Of a stretch of 64,000 nucleotides of DNA, positions 47,111-56,462 are shown piece by piece. The stretch is from CBDBND01 sp965262665. GTDB lineage: Bacteria > Pseudomonadota > Alphaproteobacteria > Rhodospirillales > Rhodospirillaceae. The notes beneath the pieces were generated by a model. That model made no database searches and had not been told where the DNA came from. It worked only from the letters and a program-made list of their open reading frames with translations. Positions within the stretch are counted from its first letter, which is position 1. Each line of letters opens with the position of its first letter. The DNA lies in the NCBI GenBank assembly GCA_965262665.1, contig CBDHFR010000004.1:2046001-2110000 (forward strand), written 5' to 3'. The translations under genes were made by a program, and so were the position numbers.

Positions 47111-47240
47111 CTTCAAAGGCACGGATAGCATCCACATCCGCTGGCGGTGGTCTGATCGCACAGGCAGACAAGGTGAGGGTAATCAGAAGCAGAAAGATAA
47201 CGCGGCAAAACGGATCTAATTTTGCAATCGGACTCACCAT
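47111..47240 (-). pseudogene. Lipoprotein N-terminus cut by IS6-A
   Basis: MVSPIAKLDPFCRVIFLLLI then TLTLSACAIRPPPADVDAI: a signal peptide with lipobox LSAC. The frame enters IS6-A at 47110 after ~43 residues. Confidence 0.55.
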
Positions 47241-47284
47241 ACACAACCAAAGAAAGATACGGCTAAAACGGCGTTGCAAAAGAA

Positions 47285-47798
47285 AACCAGCTTGAGCCGG
47301 GAAGTAAGGCTCGTAACTTCCAGTGGTACACAACCCCTTCCGTTATTTCAACAGTTCGCCCGAGGTAATCCGCTACGCTGTGATGTTTTATGTCCGTTAC
47401 CTTCTGTCGTTGAGACACCTCAAGGATCTCCTGTTTGAGCGCGGCATCGACTTCTGCCATGAGACCGTGCGGTACTGGTAGAACCGTTTCGGCCCGTTTC
47501 TTGCCGCGGAGATCCGGGAACGCCGTGTTGATTATGGGTCTCCGTCCATGCCTCGATCCACAACCATTTCAACCACCAACGCCATCTCAATAGCCACGAC
47601 ATTTTCAAACAAGCCCGAGCCGCTGCGCTGGCCGAGTGGCGAGTGGCGATGGAGTGGATGCCCCCTCCCGACGGCATCGCAATGTGCCATGTTGGTGGCG
47701 TCCTTAGCGCCAACAGAAAGTCCATAGACGTCAACTTGCAGCCTGGCAGTCCTCAATTGCAGGCTCTACAAGTCCGATCCAGTTAGTCTGACAATGCC
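47285..47798 (+). mobile_element. IS6-A copy with internal deletion
   Basis: The 5' transposase part (to about 47520, with a TAG inside YW*NRF) is fused to the 3' part (HASIHNHFNHQRHLNSHDIF-like, from 47547). An ~80-bp foreign piece sits near 47645-47722. The right terminal repeat ends at 47798. Confidence 0.75.
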
Positions 47799-48107
47799 GG
47801 CCGGCGCTGACCTCGTCTGCCTTACCTTCAGTTCCCTTGACACTGCCAGAAAAAACCGCCAAATCTCCCCAATGTTGGGGACGCACGCAAGCGCATGACT
47901 CGCTTATCTTTCGTCCATCGACATCAGCGCTGCCGGGAGCAGACTTGGCGGCGCTGATGTGCGGTTTGCAAGGGAAGATGCGTACCCATGCGCTTGGAAC
48001 GTGACTGAAGAAGCGGCAGGGAAACGGCTCACCGGCGAGACGGCCCGCGGCGGGTCCGCAGCTGTGTGGGGCCCGGGCCGTGATCTATTCATTCGGTAGA
48101 CAAAGCT
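47799..48107. other. Upstream region of the acetyltransferase gene
   Basis: No gene recognised. Probably contains the promoter of the gene at 48108. Confidence 0.45.
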
Positions 48108-49331
48108 ATGGTTTCCATTGACGTCCGGCCAATCCGCTCCAAAAAGGGCTTTGGCCGTTTCCTTGAGGTCCCACATGTATGCCAAGGCCATGACCCGGCG
48201 TGGGTACCGCCTTTGCGCCAGAAGGTGCGAGACCAACTCGATTCTAACAAGAACCCGTGGTTCCGCCATGGTGAGGCGGTCCAGTGGATTGCGGAAAAGG
48301 ATGGAGCGTTGGCGGGACGCATCTCCGCCCAGATCGATCAGTCTCATCTGCGACAGTGCAGCGACTCAACCGGTTTTTTCGGCTTCTTCGAATGCTTGGA
48401 CGACCAGGATATAGCCGACGCCCTGTTCGAAACAGCGCTGGGCTGGCTTAAGGACAAAGGCATGAAGCGTGCGGTGGGGCCCTTTTCCCTCAACATCAAT
48501 GAAGAATCGGGCTTACTTGTAGACGGCTTCGTTAGCCCACCCAAGATGATGATGGGCCATGCCCAGCCCTACTACCAATCGCTGGTAGAAGGCGCCGGGT
48601 TTGGAAAAGTTAAGGACATGCTGGCCTTCATGGTGCCCATGGAAACGGTGCCGCCGCTGCACCTGGCGCAGCTCCGCAGAAGCCCCGCGGATTCTATTGC
48701 GTCGTCTAATTCGGGACAGATAAAAACAATGCGGCCAAAACCGATGCGCGTACGTAGAAGCATTGCCGCTAGCGACAAATACGAGGTGCGCCATCTAAAT
48801 CCAAGGCGTTACGTCGAGGACATCCGCCTAATTGTCGATATTTTCAATGCCGCCTGGGCGGATAACTGGGGTTTCATTCCCTTAACGGAAGAAGACGCAG
48901 ACCATTTGGCCAGCGAGTTTAAACCTTTGTTAATCCCTGAACTAGCTTGGATTGCTTTCTATGAAGGGGAACCAGCCGCCATGGCCGTGTGCTTGCCCGA
49001 TTTGAATGAAATGATCGCCGATCTAGGCGGGCGGCTATTGCCAACGGGCTGGGCCAAATTGGCTTGGCGGGTGATTAACCGGCGCTCGTGGTCCTCCCGC
49101 ACTCGGGTGCCGTTATTGGGGGTGATGCCGCGGTTCAAGAACAAATACCTGGGTTCAGCGCTGTCGTTCCTAGTGATTGGGTCCATCCGCGATGCGTCTC
49201 TCAAACTGAATCTACCGATGTGTGAAATGAGCTGGGTGCTGGAGGATAACACCCCGACCATCCGTTCTATCACCGAAATAGGAGGGCGTGTGTACAAGAC
49301 CTATCGCATTTACGAGAAGTTGCTCGCCTAG
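48108..49331 (+). CDS. YghO-like GNAT-fold protein
   Basis: 407 residues. It has the layout of the YghO-like family: KGFGRFLEVPHVCQGHDPAW, VPPLRQKVRDQLDSNKNPWF and GFFECLDDQDIADALFETAL with KGMKRAVGPFSLNINEESGL. A second half follows with NPRRYVEDIRLIVDIFNAAW, NWGFIPLTEEDADHL and EMSWVLEDNTPTIRSI. The fold is a tandem GNAT. Family members are annotated as acetyltransferases of unknown substrate. The frame is intact and it is alone, ending shortly before a half palindromic repeat. Confidence 0.75.
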   Translation: MVSIDVRPIRSKKGFGRFLEVPHVCQGHDPAWVPPLRQKVRDQLDSNKNPWFRHGEAVQWIAEKDGALAGRISAQIDQSHLRQCSDSTGFFGFFECLDDQDIADALFETALGWLKDKGMKRAVGPFSLNINEESGLLVDGFVSPPKMMMGHAQPYYQSLVEGAGFGKVKDMLAFMVPMETVPPLHLAQLRRSPADSIASSNSGQIKTMRPKPMRVRRSIAASDKYEVRHLNPRRYVEDIRLIVDIFNAAWADNWGFIPLTEEDADHLASEFKPLLIPELAWIAFYEGEPAAMAVCLPDLNEMIADLGGRLLPTGWAKLAWRVINRRSWSSRTRVPLLGVMPRFKNKYLGSALSFLVIGSIRDASLKLNLPMCEMSWVLEDNTPTIRSITEIGGRVYKTYRIYEKLLA

Positions 49332-49408
49332 GTATGTGTTGTTCGGATTGGAACTTTGACCTATCAAAATTATACGACATGAACGGGTTTGAGTGCTGCT
49401 AAGCGGCA

Positions 49409-49440
49409 CCTGTCCATCCGGAAAACCTTATCCACCGCTT
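49409..49440. repeat. Half copy of dispersed palindromic repeat
   Basis: CCTGTCCATCCGGAAAACCT followed by TATCCACCGC; only the left arm is present. Its left flank (GCTAAGCGGCA) is shared with the copy at 50610. Confidence 0.65.
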
Positions 49441-49471
49441 GAGAAAACATAAATAACAATGGAAGATGGGA

Positions 49472-50404
49472 ATGAGTAATCAAATTAAATTCGCTGTTGT
49501 TGCGTTAGTTTCATTCTTATCAATAGGTATAGCTAACGCACAAGAAAACCAACGTGGTGCCTATATTGGTCTCAATGTTGGTTTGTCTGATTTTGCAGAA
49601 TTTGATTCTTCTCTTTCAGCTGTAACAAATCCGACTAAGTGTGACGTGCTGCTATATGCTGATCCAGGCTTGGCACCAAGCGGTGATTCTGAATGTGCCG
49701 ACACAACTTCGCGTGCGCTTTCTTCTAATGACTTCTCACCTAGTCTCGGGTTCACAGGTGGTTTAACCGCTGGTTACGATCTTGGAAAAATGAGAATTGA
49801 ATTGGAATATCGAATTCGAAGCCAAGGTGAAGACACTTTACCCCTACTTGAATCAACCACAAATCAGGCGTTGGCAAGCAAGACCCTCGAATGGAGCACG
49901 GTCTATCCTCCGGTTGAGCATATTTCCAATTATCGTGCTCACCAAGTTTTTACAAACTTGTATTATGACTTCACCAACAGATCACGCTGGACACCGTTTA
50001 TCGGCGCTGGTGTAGGTATAGCTCCCACCAAATTACGATACAGTATGCGTCATATTCGTAAGACATTGGATGAAGGATATCAGGACGTAGAACCTCCACT
50101 TACTGCTGCCGACCGACCAGCTGCGGCAGCTGGTACTATGAGTCTCCTAGATCAGAATGTCAGCGATACGATATTCGGGTTTCAATTAATCGGTGGTCTC
50201 GATTATGCAATTGGAGAACATACATCAATCGGGATCACTGTTCACTGGGCACGTCTTGGAAAAATTAAGGATGATGTCATGTGGTCTATTGTTCGTAGTC
50301 ATAAGCCAGTGCGGGCCGATGGGAAAACTCCGTTTGCAGGAGAGATAACTCTTAATAACTTCGAGTACTTGGCCGCAACGGTTGGATTGAAGTATCATTT
50401 TTAA
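49472..50404 (+). CDS. Outer membrane beta-barrel protein
   Basis: 310 residues from ATG 49472 with GATGGGA upstream. Signal peptide FAVVALVSFLSIGIANAQ. The mature part has alternating strands: GAYIGLNVGLSDF, LGFTGGLTAGYDLGKMRIEL, WTPFIGAGVGIAPTKLRYSM and TSIGITVHWARLGK. It ends YLAATVGLKYHF with terminal Phe. This resembles the OmpA-type or surface-antigen 8-stranded barrels. Base composition is clearly more AT-rich than the neighbours, suggesting transfer. A possible surface adhesin or antigen; ligand unknown. Confidence 0.75.
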   Translation: MSNQIKFAVVALVSFLSIGIANAQENQRGAYIGLNVGLSDFAEFDSSLSAVTNPTKCDVLLYADPGLAPSGDSECADTTSRALSSNDFSPSLGFTGGLTAGYDLGKMRIELEYRIRSQGEDTLPLLESTTNQALASKTLEWSTVYPPVEHISNYRAHQVFTNLYYDFTNRSRWTPFIGAGVGIAPTKLRYSMRHIRKTLDEGYQDVEPPLTAADRPAAAAGTMSLLDQNVSDTIFGFQLIGGLDYAIGEHTSIGITVHWARLGKIKDDVMWSIVRSHKPVRADGKTPFAGEITLNNFEYLAATVGLKYHF

Positions 50405-50609
50405 ATCAATTGAAATCCGCATCCGGCCGCTAATGAGCGTTTCGATGCTTTGATACGGTCGTTTGCAGGCCCGCCACAACGTAAGTAAGAAATTTAGAAA
50501 TGGTGCGGACGATGGGATCCAAACCCACACGAGCATACATGCTCAACGGATTTTCATACTTGTCCTTTGCGAAAAGTTCATCCGTGATCAAGCGTGCTGC
50601 CAAGCGGCA

Positions 50610-50690
50610 CCTGTCCTTCCCGAAAACCTTATTCACCGGTCTTCATAATCCAAACCTCCCAGGTGTGGATGAGGTTTTCGGAAGGCACAC
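50610..50690. repeat. Dispersed palindromic repeat (PR-6)
   Basis: Arms CCTGTCCTTCCCGAAAACCT and GAGGTTTTCGGAAGGCAC. A further left arm (CTTGTCCTTTGCGAAAAG) lies at 50560, so two copies are nested. Confidence 0.85.
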
Positions 50691-50771
50691 CGCCCAAAAA
50701 CCGAAGCGCTGGATGTTAAAGAAATGTTTACGGTTTGCCCTTTAGGGAACGAAACCAGGGGGACCAAGCCT

Positions 50772-50888
50772 ATGACTGTTAGAGCTTTAATTCTTATCGT
50801 CGTTGCGGCCGTCATCGCAGCCGTTACCGTGCAGGCGCATATTGCCCAAGATTCCCTTGGCAGCGCGGTTAGGGCTACGGAGCAGTGA
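50772..50888 (+). CDS. Small single-pass membrane or secreted peptide
   Basis: 38 residues: MTVRALILIVVAAVIAAVTV then QAHIAQDSLGSAVRATEQ. A hydrophobic N-terminus with AGGGGG about 14 bp upstream. Too short to assign; could be a signal peptide of a lost gene or a genuine small protein. Confidence 0.35.
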   Translation: MTVRALILIVVAAVIAAVTVQAHIAQDSLGSAVRATEQ

Positions 50889-50901
50889 GGTAACCTCTCG
50901 G

Positions 50902-50930
50902 TTTGTCCCATCAGTACTGACGTCAGACAA
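50902..50930. repeat. Single end related to the 31256 hairpin
   Basis: TTTGTCCCATCAGTACTGAC then GTCAGACAA; the same outer TGACGTCAGACAA and the inner TTTGTCCCA occur in the arms of the hairpin. Confidence 0.65.
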
Positions 50931-50936
50931 CTCCCG

Positions 50937-51185
50937 TCAAAACTGATAGGTTATGGAAAATGTGCTGAGAACTCCGAACGCTCTCGAATACTCAATACGC
51001 ATCGGAGCGTGGCGAACTCCGGGTTTAAAACTTTCTCCAGGGCTCGCGTAGCGCATCACCGGAGCCCGGGACAGGTACTCAACTCCGGCCCCGACCTGAA
51101 ACGTCAGACTTTCAAAGAATGTGACGCTCAGCGAGGGTTGGAAACTGAATGACATAGCAACGTCCGAATCACCTAAGGTGGAATC
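50937..51185 (-). pseudogene. Outer membrane barrel protein, C-terminal fragment
   Basis: DVAMSFSFQPSLSVTFFESL, TFQVGAGVEYLSRAPVMRYA and AFGVLSTFSITYQF with terminal Phe. The N-terminal part is lost at the IS6-A end (51186). Confidence 0.55.
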
Positions 51186-51417
51186 GGCATTGTCAGACTA
51201 ACTGGGTCGGACCTAGAGAACCTTCAATTGAGTACGCTTGGGCTGCAAGTTGACGCCATTCGTCCAAGGCGGTGGCTCGGGCTTGTTTGAAAGTATCGCG
51301 GCGGTTGAGATGGCGTTGGTGGTTGAAATGGTTGTAGATCGAGGCATGGACGGAGGCGAACTTCTGCAGGGTCTCGATGTCTCTGAACCGAGCCATTGCC
51401 CCTTCCCGTCTTCGAAG
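51186..51417 (-). mobile_element. IS6-A 3' end fragment
   Basis: Terminal repeat GGCATTGTCAGACTAACTGG and the last ~55 transposase codons (RREGAMARFRDIETLQKFAS). Cut at about 51417. Confidence 0.8.
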
Positions 51418-51503
51418 GGTTGATGTGAGTTTTCTGCCCGTTCTATGAGTAAGTCTCGATTTCACAATCTTAATTGCATGTAACTCACTGATATATACTC
51501 CTG

Positions 51504-52086
51504 CTACCCAATTACTCGGTACTGATCGTGTGTGATGACACGAAAGTTGTCGGTAACGGTGTCTCGGATTGTTTCCCATTCCCGGGGCAGGGTTTGGTTG
51601 AAGAACCCGAAGATGGCCTCGGTGAACTGTCGGAAATCGGGATAAAACCGGTTGTGCGTCACATGCCGGTGCATGACGCCCCATAACCGCTCGATGGGAT
51701 TGAGGTGTGGCGCATACGGCGGCAGGAAATGCAGCCGGATGCGGCACTCCGGCCGCTCCAGGAACGGCCGCAACAGCCTGGCATGGTGATAGCGCGCATT
51801 GTCGAGACAGACATGGATCACCCGGGATCACCCGGGATCACCCGGGATCACCCGGGTGTCCGGATAGGCCCGTTCCAGCTTCTCGAACAACCGCAGAGAG
51901 GTTTCGGCATTGATCTTCTCGCCCTCGACCAGGGTGAGCTTCATCGTTTCAAGGTCCAGTGCGCCGTGCAGGTTCAGCCGCTGGCGCCCTGTCGTGGCCT
52001 TGATCGCCGGCTTGTCGGAACGGATGAACCAGCCATGCGCCGGCCGGCTCTGATACTCGGGATGGACCGCAGCGGCGAAGACAACC
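51504..52086 (-). pseudogene. IS630-family transposase, C-terminal two thirds
   Basis: Reads VVFAAAVHPEYQSRPAHGWF, then KATTGRQRLNLHGALDLETM and RLFEKLERAYPDTRV. After the decamer repeat it continues VCLDNARYHHARLLRPFLER and LPPYAPHLNPIERLWGVMHR (catalytic D and E). It ends FRVITHDQYRVIG. The left part is missing beyond the IS21 end at 52087. Confidence 0.8.
51815..51854. repeat. 10-bp tandem repeat x4 inside IS630 transposase
   Basis: Four units of GGATCACCCG. A single unit gives an open frame (TRVIHVCLDNARYH expected). The four units read through V-I-P-G-D-P-G and then a stop. Confidence 0.9.
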
Positions 52087-52786
52087 GTCAACGGCGGAGC
52101 AAAATCAGTCCAGTTGGGCGGCGTAAAACCAGTCCATTTTATGTGATGCCGAAGGCGTTGTTGCGGGTTGTCCCGGTAGTGCATAGGAGGGACCCGCGCG
52201 GCTTTGCGTAGCGCTTCGCGTGGCCAAAGGCGACGGGAACGGAATAGTCGTTGCTTCGGTAACGCACCAGGGACAACGAAGTGACTTGGGTCGCCACCTT
52301 GTCGCAAGCATCAAATGGGATGGGCGGCAAACGACGGCGCCGTTCGCGGACGTAATCCTTGACGATGGTCTGGCCGCCGGTGAAGCCATGCTCATCGCGA
52401 AGGCGCTCGAATATCCGCTTTGCCGTGTGGCGCTGCTTACGGTGAACCGTGCGGTCCGCTTCCAGAATGCGGTCAATGATATCCGTGAACGGGTCCAGCT
52501 TAGGCCGCTTCGGCGGCTCGCTGCGCCGGTATCCCGGCGGCACCGAGTGCCGCAGCATCTTCTTCACTGTATCGCGCGATAGCCCAAACCGTCTTGCTGC
52601 TTCTCGCTGGCTCAGCTCTTCCACATGGCACGCCAGTCGCACGGTTAGATAAAGGTCCACCAAGTACATCCTCCCACCTTCCATCCCCAAACGGATCGAA
52701 GGCTACAGGTGGCAGACTTTTGCGCCGCCCGCGGCCGGGACATTCCCGCCGCTCCCGTGGACTAATTTGTCACCGCCGTTCTCACA
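52087..52786 (-). mobile_element. IS21 element with internal deletion
   Basis: Left end TGTGAGAACGGCGGTGAC at 52786, right end GTCAACGGCGGAGCAAAA at 52087. istA keeps its N-terminus (MYLVDLYLTVRLACHVEELS, REAARRFGLSRDTVKKMLR) and is fused after VKDYVRERRRRLP to a C-terminal block (ACDKVATQVTSLSLVRYRSN). The DDE core and istB are gone. Confidence 0.8.
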
Positions 52787-52798
52787 ATAGCGAAGCGG

Positions 52799-53160
52799 AT
52801 GATACGCACCCTGAAACGAATAAAGAAGGAACTTCGCAGACGGATGCGCCAAGGTGTTGAGGAAACCGGGAGATGGCTGAGACACGTCCTTAATGGACGG
52901 CTGAATTACTTCGCAGTTCCCACCAGCTTCCCAACTCTGCAATACTTTGTCCTCCAACTGAAGAATCTGTGGCTCAAAATTCTCCGCCGCAGATCACAGA
53001 AGGACCGTTACGACTGGGCCAAACTGGAGCACGACATTGCGCCATACTGGCCCAAGCTGGTAATCCGACACCCATGGCCGGACCAAAGATTCGCCGTCAA
53101 CTCAACCCGAGGGAGGAGCCGTGTGCATTAGCGTGCCTGCACGGATCTGTACGGGGGGTC
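52799..53160 (+). pseudogene. Group II intron 3' end with reverse transcriptase C-terminus
   Basis: The frame at 52799 reads RMRQGVEETGRWLRHVLNGR, LNYFAVPTSFPTLQYFVLQL and RRRSQKDRYDWAKL with LVIRHPWPDQRFAV, the maturase/X-domain end of intron RTs. At 53116 domain V follows (GAGCCGTGTGCATTAGCGTG, then CACGGATCTGTACGGGGG). The 5' intron and RT catalytic domain are missing, cut at the IS21 end. Confidence 0.8.
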
Positions 53161-53433
53161 CCCAGTAATGGGGATCCATACCGCGATCCTATGGAGGAAA
53201 TGTGAACCCACCTCGCAATCGAAAGAGCGGGGATGGAAACCCTCCGCCTACGGGTGCGCGCGCCAGTGCCCTACCCGACACAGGTATGAAAAAGGGCGAA
53301 GTTTTTGTGCTGCAAGCGTCGCTGTTCGACGGCTAAGCCCTTTGGTAGATCACCCGAATGTTTTGGTGGTGGACCCATCATATGTAATGATTCCAAATCG
53401 TAATTCCCATTTGCGCCCTTGGATCGGGAGACC
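53161..53433. other. Intergenic, no recognised gene
   Basis: Between the intron 3' end and the GPP34 gene; presumably holds its promoter. Confidence 0.4.
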
Positions 53434-54099
53434 ATGCGTATGCTGAGATTCGCTGAAGAAATCATACTGCTGCTGCTCGACGACAAGGGCGGGCGTTTCG
53501 TTGATACACCTTCGATGACCCTTGAGTATGCGCTTGCCGGCGCGGTTCTGATGGATTTGGCGCTGGAGGGCCGTATTGACACCGATCCGGAACGGCTCTT
53601 TGTGATCAATCCGACACCGCTTGGGGATGATTTGCTCGATCCCACCCTTGAACGCATCGCGCAATGTGCGGAGACGCACGCCCCTATCCACTGGATCGAT
53701 CAAACGGCCACCTATGCCAGTGGTATTCATGAACGCGCTCTCGCCCATCTCGTCGAGCGCGGTATTCTAGAACAGGAGGATGGCCGCTTCATGTGGGTGT
53801 TCCAGACGCGGCGCTACCCGGTCATTGATAACAAGACTGTCCGAGAAGTGAAGCTGCGGATCATGGGGGTTCTGTTCAGCGATGAAATTCCGGATGCGCG
53901 CGATATCGTTATCATCTCCCTTTCCGATGTATGCGGTATTTTCCGGGGTATACTTTCCACTCGGGAATTGAAGGATGCCGCCCAACGTATCGATCAAGTC
54001 CGCAAGATGGACTTGATCGGCCGGGAGGTCTCGAAAGCAGTGTGGGACATCGAATTGTCTCTCGCCGAGGCTGCTGCTGCTGCACCGCTGATGCGCTGA
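53434..54099 (+). CDS. GPP34 (GOLPH3-like) family phosphoprotein
   Basis: 221 residues from ATG 53434 (MRMLRFAEEIILLLLDDKGG). The family blocks are present: LEYALAGAVLMDLALEGRID, TPLGDDLLDPTLERIAQC, VERGILEQEDGRFMWVFQTR, then RYPVIDN and AARDIVIISLSDVCGIF-like spacing. GPP34 proteins bind phosphoinositides in eukaryotes; bacterial members are uncharacterised. The frame is intact. It stands alone among mobile fragments. Confidence 0.85.
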   Translation: MRMLRFAEEIILLLLDDKGGRFVDTPSMTLEYALAGAVLMDLALEGRIDTDPERLFVINPTPLGDDLLDPTLERIAQCAETHAPIHWIDQTATYASGIHERALAHLVERGILEQEDGRFMWVFQTRRYPVIDNKTVREVKLRIMGVLFSDEIPDARDIVIISLSDVCGIFRGILSTRELKDAAQRIDQVRKMDLIGREVSKAVWDIELSLAEAAAAAPLMR

Positions 54100-54210
54100 A
54101 GCGCGATCACCCGGTGCCGCCGGGCCACTCGCTACCGCCCCTTCCTGGTCAACCACACATATAACATTCGCCTCCACGTAAGACGGGTATGGGTGATCGA
54201 GCAACACAAG

Positions 54211-55014
54211 GGAACTGTCACACCAACAGGGTGACCAGCTGCTGATAGCGCAGTAGTGTCGCTGGATGCAGAACATCTCCTATGCCCGATACCGCTTTCC
54301 ACCCGCGATCATTCAGCACGCTGTCTGGCTGTATTACCGGTTTCCCGTCAGCTACCGAGATGTTGAGGATCTGCTCGCTCAACGTGGTGTTGATGTTTCT
54401 TATGAAACGGTGCGGCGCTGGGCACTGAAGTTCGGGCAAGCCTATGCCCGGAGACTGAGGACAACGCGCCCTCGAGCGGACGTCCGGTGGCACCTTGATG
54501 AGGTGTTCGTTTCCATCGCCGGCAAGCGGATGTATCTATGGCGCGCTGTCGATAGTGAAGGCGAAGTGCTGGATATCCTGGTTCAGTCACGCAGAAACAA
54601 GAAGGCAGCGCTCAAGGTGATACGCAAACTGTTGAAAAAGCAAGGCTTTGTCCCAGATACCTTCATCACAGACAAACTGCCATCTTATGGTGCTGCTCTG
54701 AAGGATTTGGGCCTTATCAGGCACCATGATTTTGGTGGCAGGAAGAACAACCGAGCCGAAAATTCTCACTTACCAGTCCGACAGAGGGAACGACGAATGC
54801 AGCGTTTCAAATCGGCTCGATCAGCGCAGCGGTTTCTCTCTACCCACGCCACCGTCTACAACACCTTCAACGTCCAACGCCATCTGATATCCCGAAAGAC
54901 ATTACGCCAGCTTCGCAACCACGCTATGGGCCTGTGGCAAACCGCCACCGCTGCCGCTTGAGCTTGAGTTCTATGCCAATTCGCGTCACTACCGTTCAAT
55001 AACGTGATAATGCC
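54211..55014 (+). mobile_element. IS6-B element, copy 2 (804 bp)
   Basis: Ends GGAACTGTCACACC and, inverted, GGCATTATCACGTTA. The right end abuts an IS6-A fragment within its terminal repeat. Confidence 0.85.
54266..54961 (+). CDS. IS6-family transposase (lineage B), copy 2
   Basis: 231 residues, nearly identical to 18230-18925 with a few substitutions (LAQRGVDVSYE, SIAGKRMYLW). Catalytic residues in WHLDEVFVSI, FITDKLPSYG and RAENSHLPV are intact. Confidence 0.92.
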   Translation: MQNISYARYRFPPAIIQHAVWLYYRFPVSYRDVEDLLAQRGVDVSYETVRRWALKFGQAYARRLRTTRPRADVRWHLDEVFVSIAGKRMYLWRAVDSEGEVLDILVQSRRNKKAALKVIRKLLKKQGFVPDTFITDKLPSYGAALKDLGLIRHHDFGGRKNNRAENSHLPVRQRERRMQRFKSARSAQRFLSTHATVYNTFNVQRHLISRKTLRQLRNHAMGLWQTATAAA

Positions 55015-55196
55015 CTAACTAGCCCGGAGCAGAAGAACCTACAATCGAGGACTTTCCGGCAGCAAGTTGACGCCACTCGGCCAGGGCGGTGGCTCGGACT
55101 TGTTTGAAAATGTCGCGGCTGTTGAGATGGCGTTGGTGGTTGAAATGGTTGTAGATCGAAGCATGGACGGAGGAGAATTTCTGCAAGGTCTTAAGT
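55015..55196 (-). mobile_element. IS6-A 3' end fragment
   Basis: TAACTAGCCCGGAGCAG onward through the last ~45 transposase codons; the terminal repeat itself is replaced by IS6-B and the other side by IS481. Confidence 0.8.
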
Positions 55197-56462
55197 TGAG
55201 TTAGTCGCGATGTGATCTGACACCGCTCCCTTCCCAGCAAGCTGGAATGGGAGCGGCGCATCTCTTGATGGAGATTGTGGTTGTCCGTTTTGATGGTGGT
55301 GCACACCAACCACAAAACGAGGACACCACGATGTTGAATACTACCGACAAGATCATCAAACACAAAACTGGATTGCTGAATCTGGCCGAGGAACTGGGCA
55401 ACGTGTCGAAGGCCTGCCAGGTCCCTGCCAGGTCATGGGCATGTCGCGCGACACCTTTTACCGCTACAAGGCCGCGGTTGAGGAAGGCGGCGTCGAGGCC
55501 TTGTTCGAGCGCACCCGGCGCAAACCCAATCTTGCCAACCGCGTCGGTGAAGCCACCGAGCAGGCGGTGATCAAATCCGCGCTGGAGTTTCCGGCCTATG
55601 GTCAGGCCCGCACCTCCAACGAGCTGCGCAAGCAGGGTGTCTTTGTCTCGCCCTCCGGCGTCCGTTCGATCTGGCTGCGGCATGACCTGGCCAACTTCAA
55701 GGCCCGCCTTAAAGCATTGGAGGCTAGGGTCGCCGAGGACGGCATCATCCTGACCGAGGCCCACATACGAGGCCCAGGTGCAGGCCTTGGAAAAGAAGAA
55801 TCGCGACGACGAAGCCCGCGGCGAGGTGGAAACGGCCCACCCCGGCTATCTGGGTTCACAGGACACCTTCTATGTCGGCACCCTGAAGGGGGTGGGGCGG
55901 ATCTACCAGCAGAGCTATGTCGATCCCTATTCCAAGGTCGCGCAGGCCAAGCTCTACACCACCAAGACGCCGATCACCGCCGCCGACCTGCTCAATGACC
56001 GGGTGCTGCCGTTCCATGACGAGCACGACCTGCCTGTGCTGCGGATCATGACCGACAGGGGCACGGAATACTGCGGGCGAGCGGACAAGCACGACTACCA
56101 GCTCTTACCAGCTCTTCCTGGCCATCAACGATATCGACCACACCAAGACCAAGGTGAAATCACCGCAAACAAACGGCATCCGCGAGCGCTTTCACAAGAC
56201 CGTGCTGCAGGAGTTCTACCAGGTCGCGTTCCGCAAAAGACTCTACGACAGCGTCGATGCGCTGCAGGACGATCTGGATCAATGGCTACATCACTACAAC
56301 ACGGAACGCACTCATCAGGGCAAAATGTGTTGCGGCAGAACGCCGTTCCAGACCATGATTGAGGGCAAAGAAATCTGGAAGGAAAAGTTCGTGAACTGAA
56401 CTTGACCTAACAGAGGCCGCCGGAAAAACGGCCAACTGTCAGATCACATCTGAACCACTACA
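55197..56462 (+). mobile_element. IS481-family element, copy B (1266 bp)
   Basis: Ends and gene layout as in copy A. It carries the same two frameshifts plus an extra 10-bp duplication (CCAGCTCTTA) near 56098-56117 that breaks the third frame before TKTKVKSPQTNGIRERFHKT. Transposase pieces at 55331-55430, 55435-55770 and 55778-56399. Confidence 0.85.
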
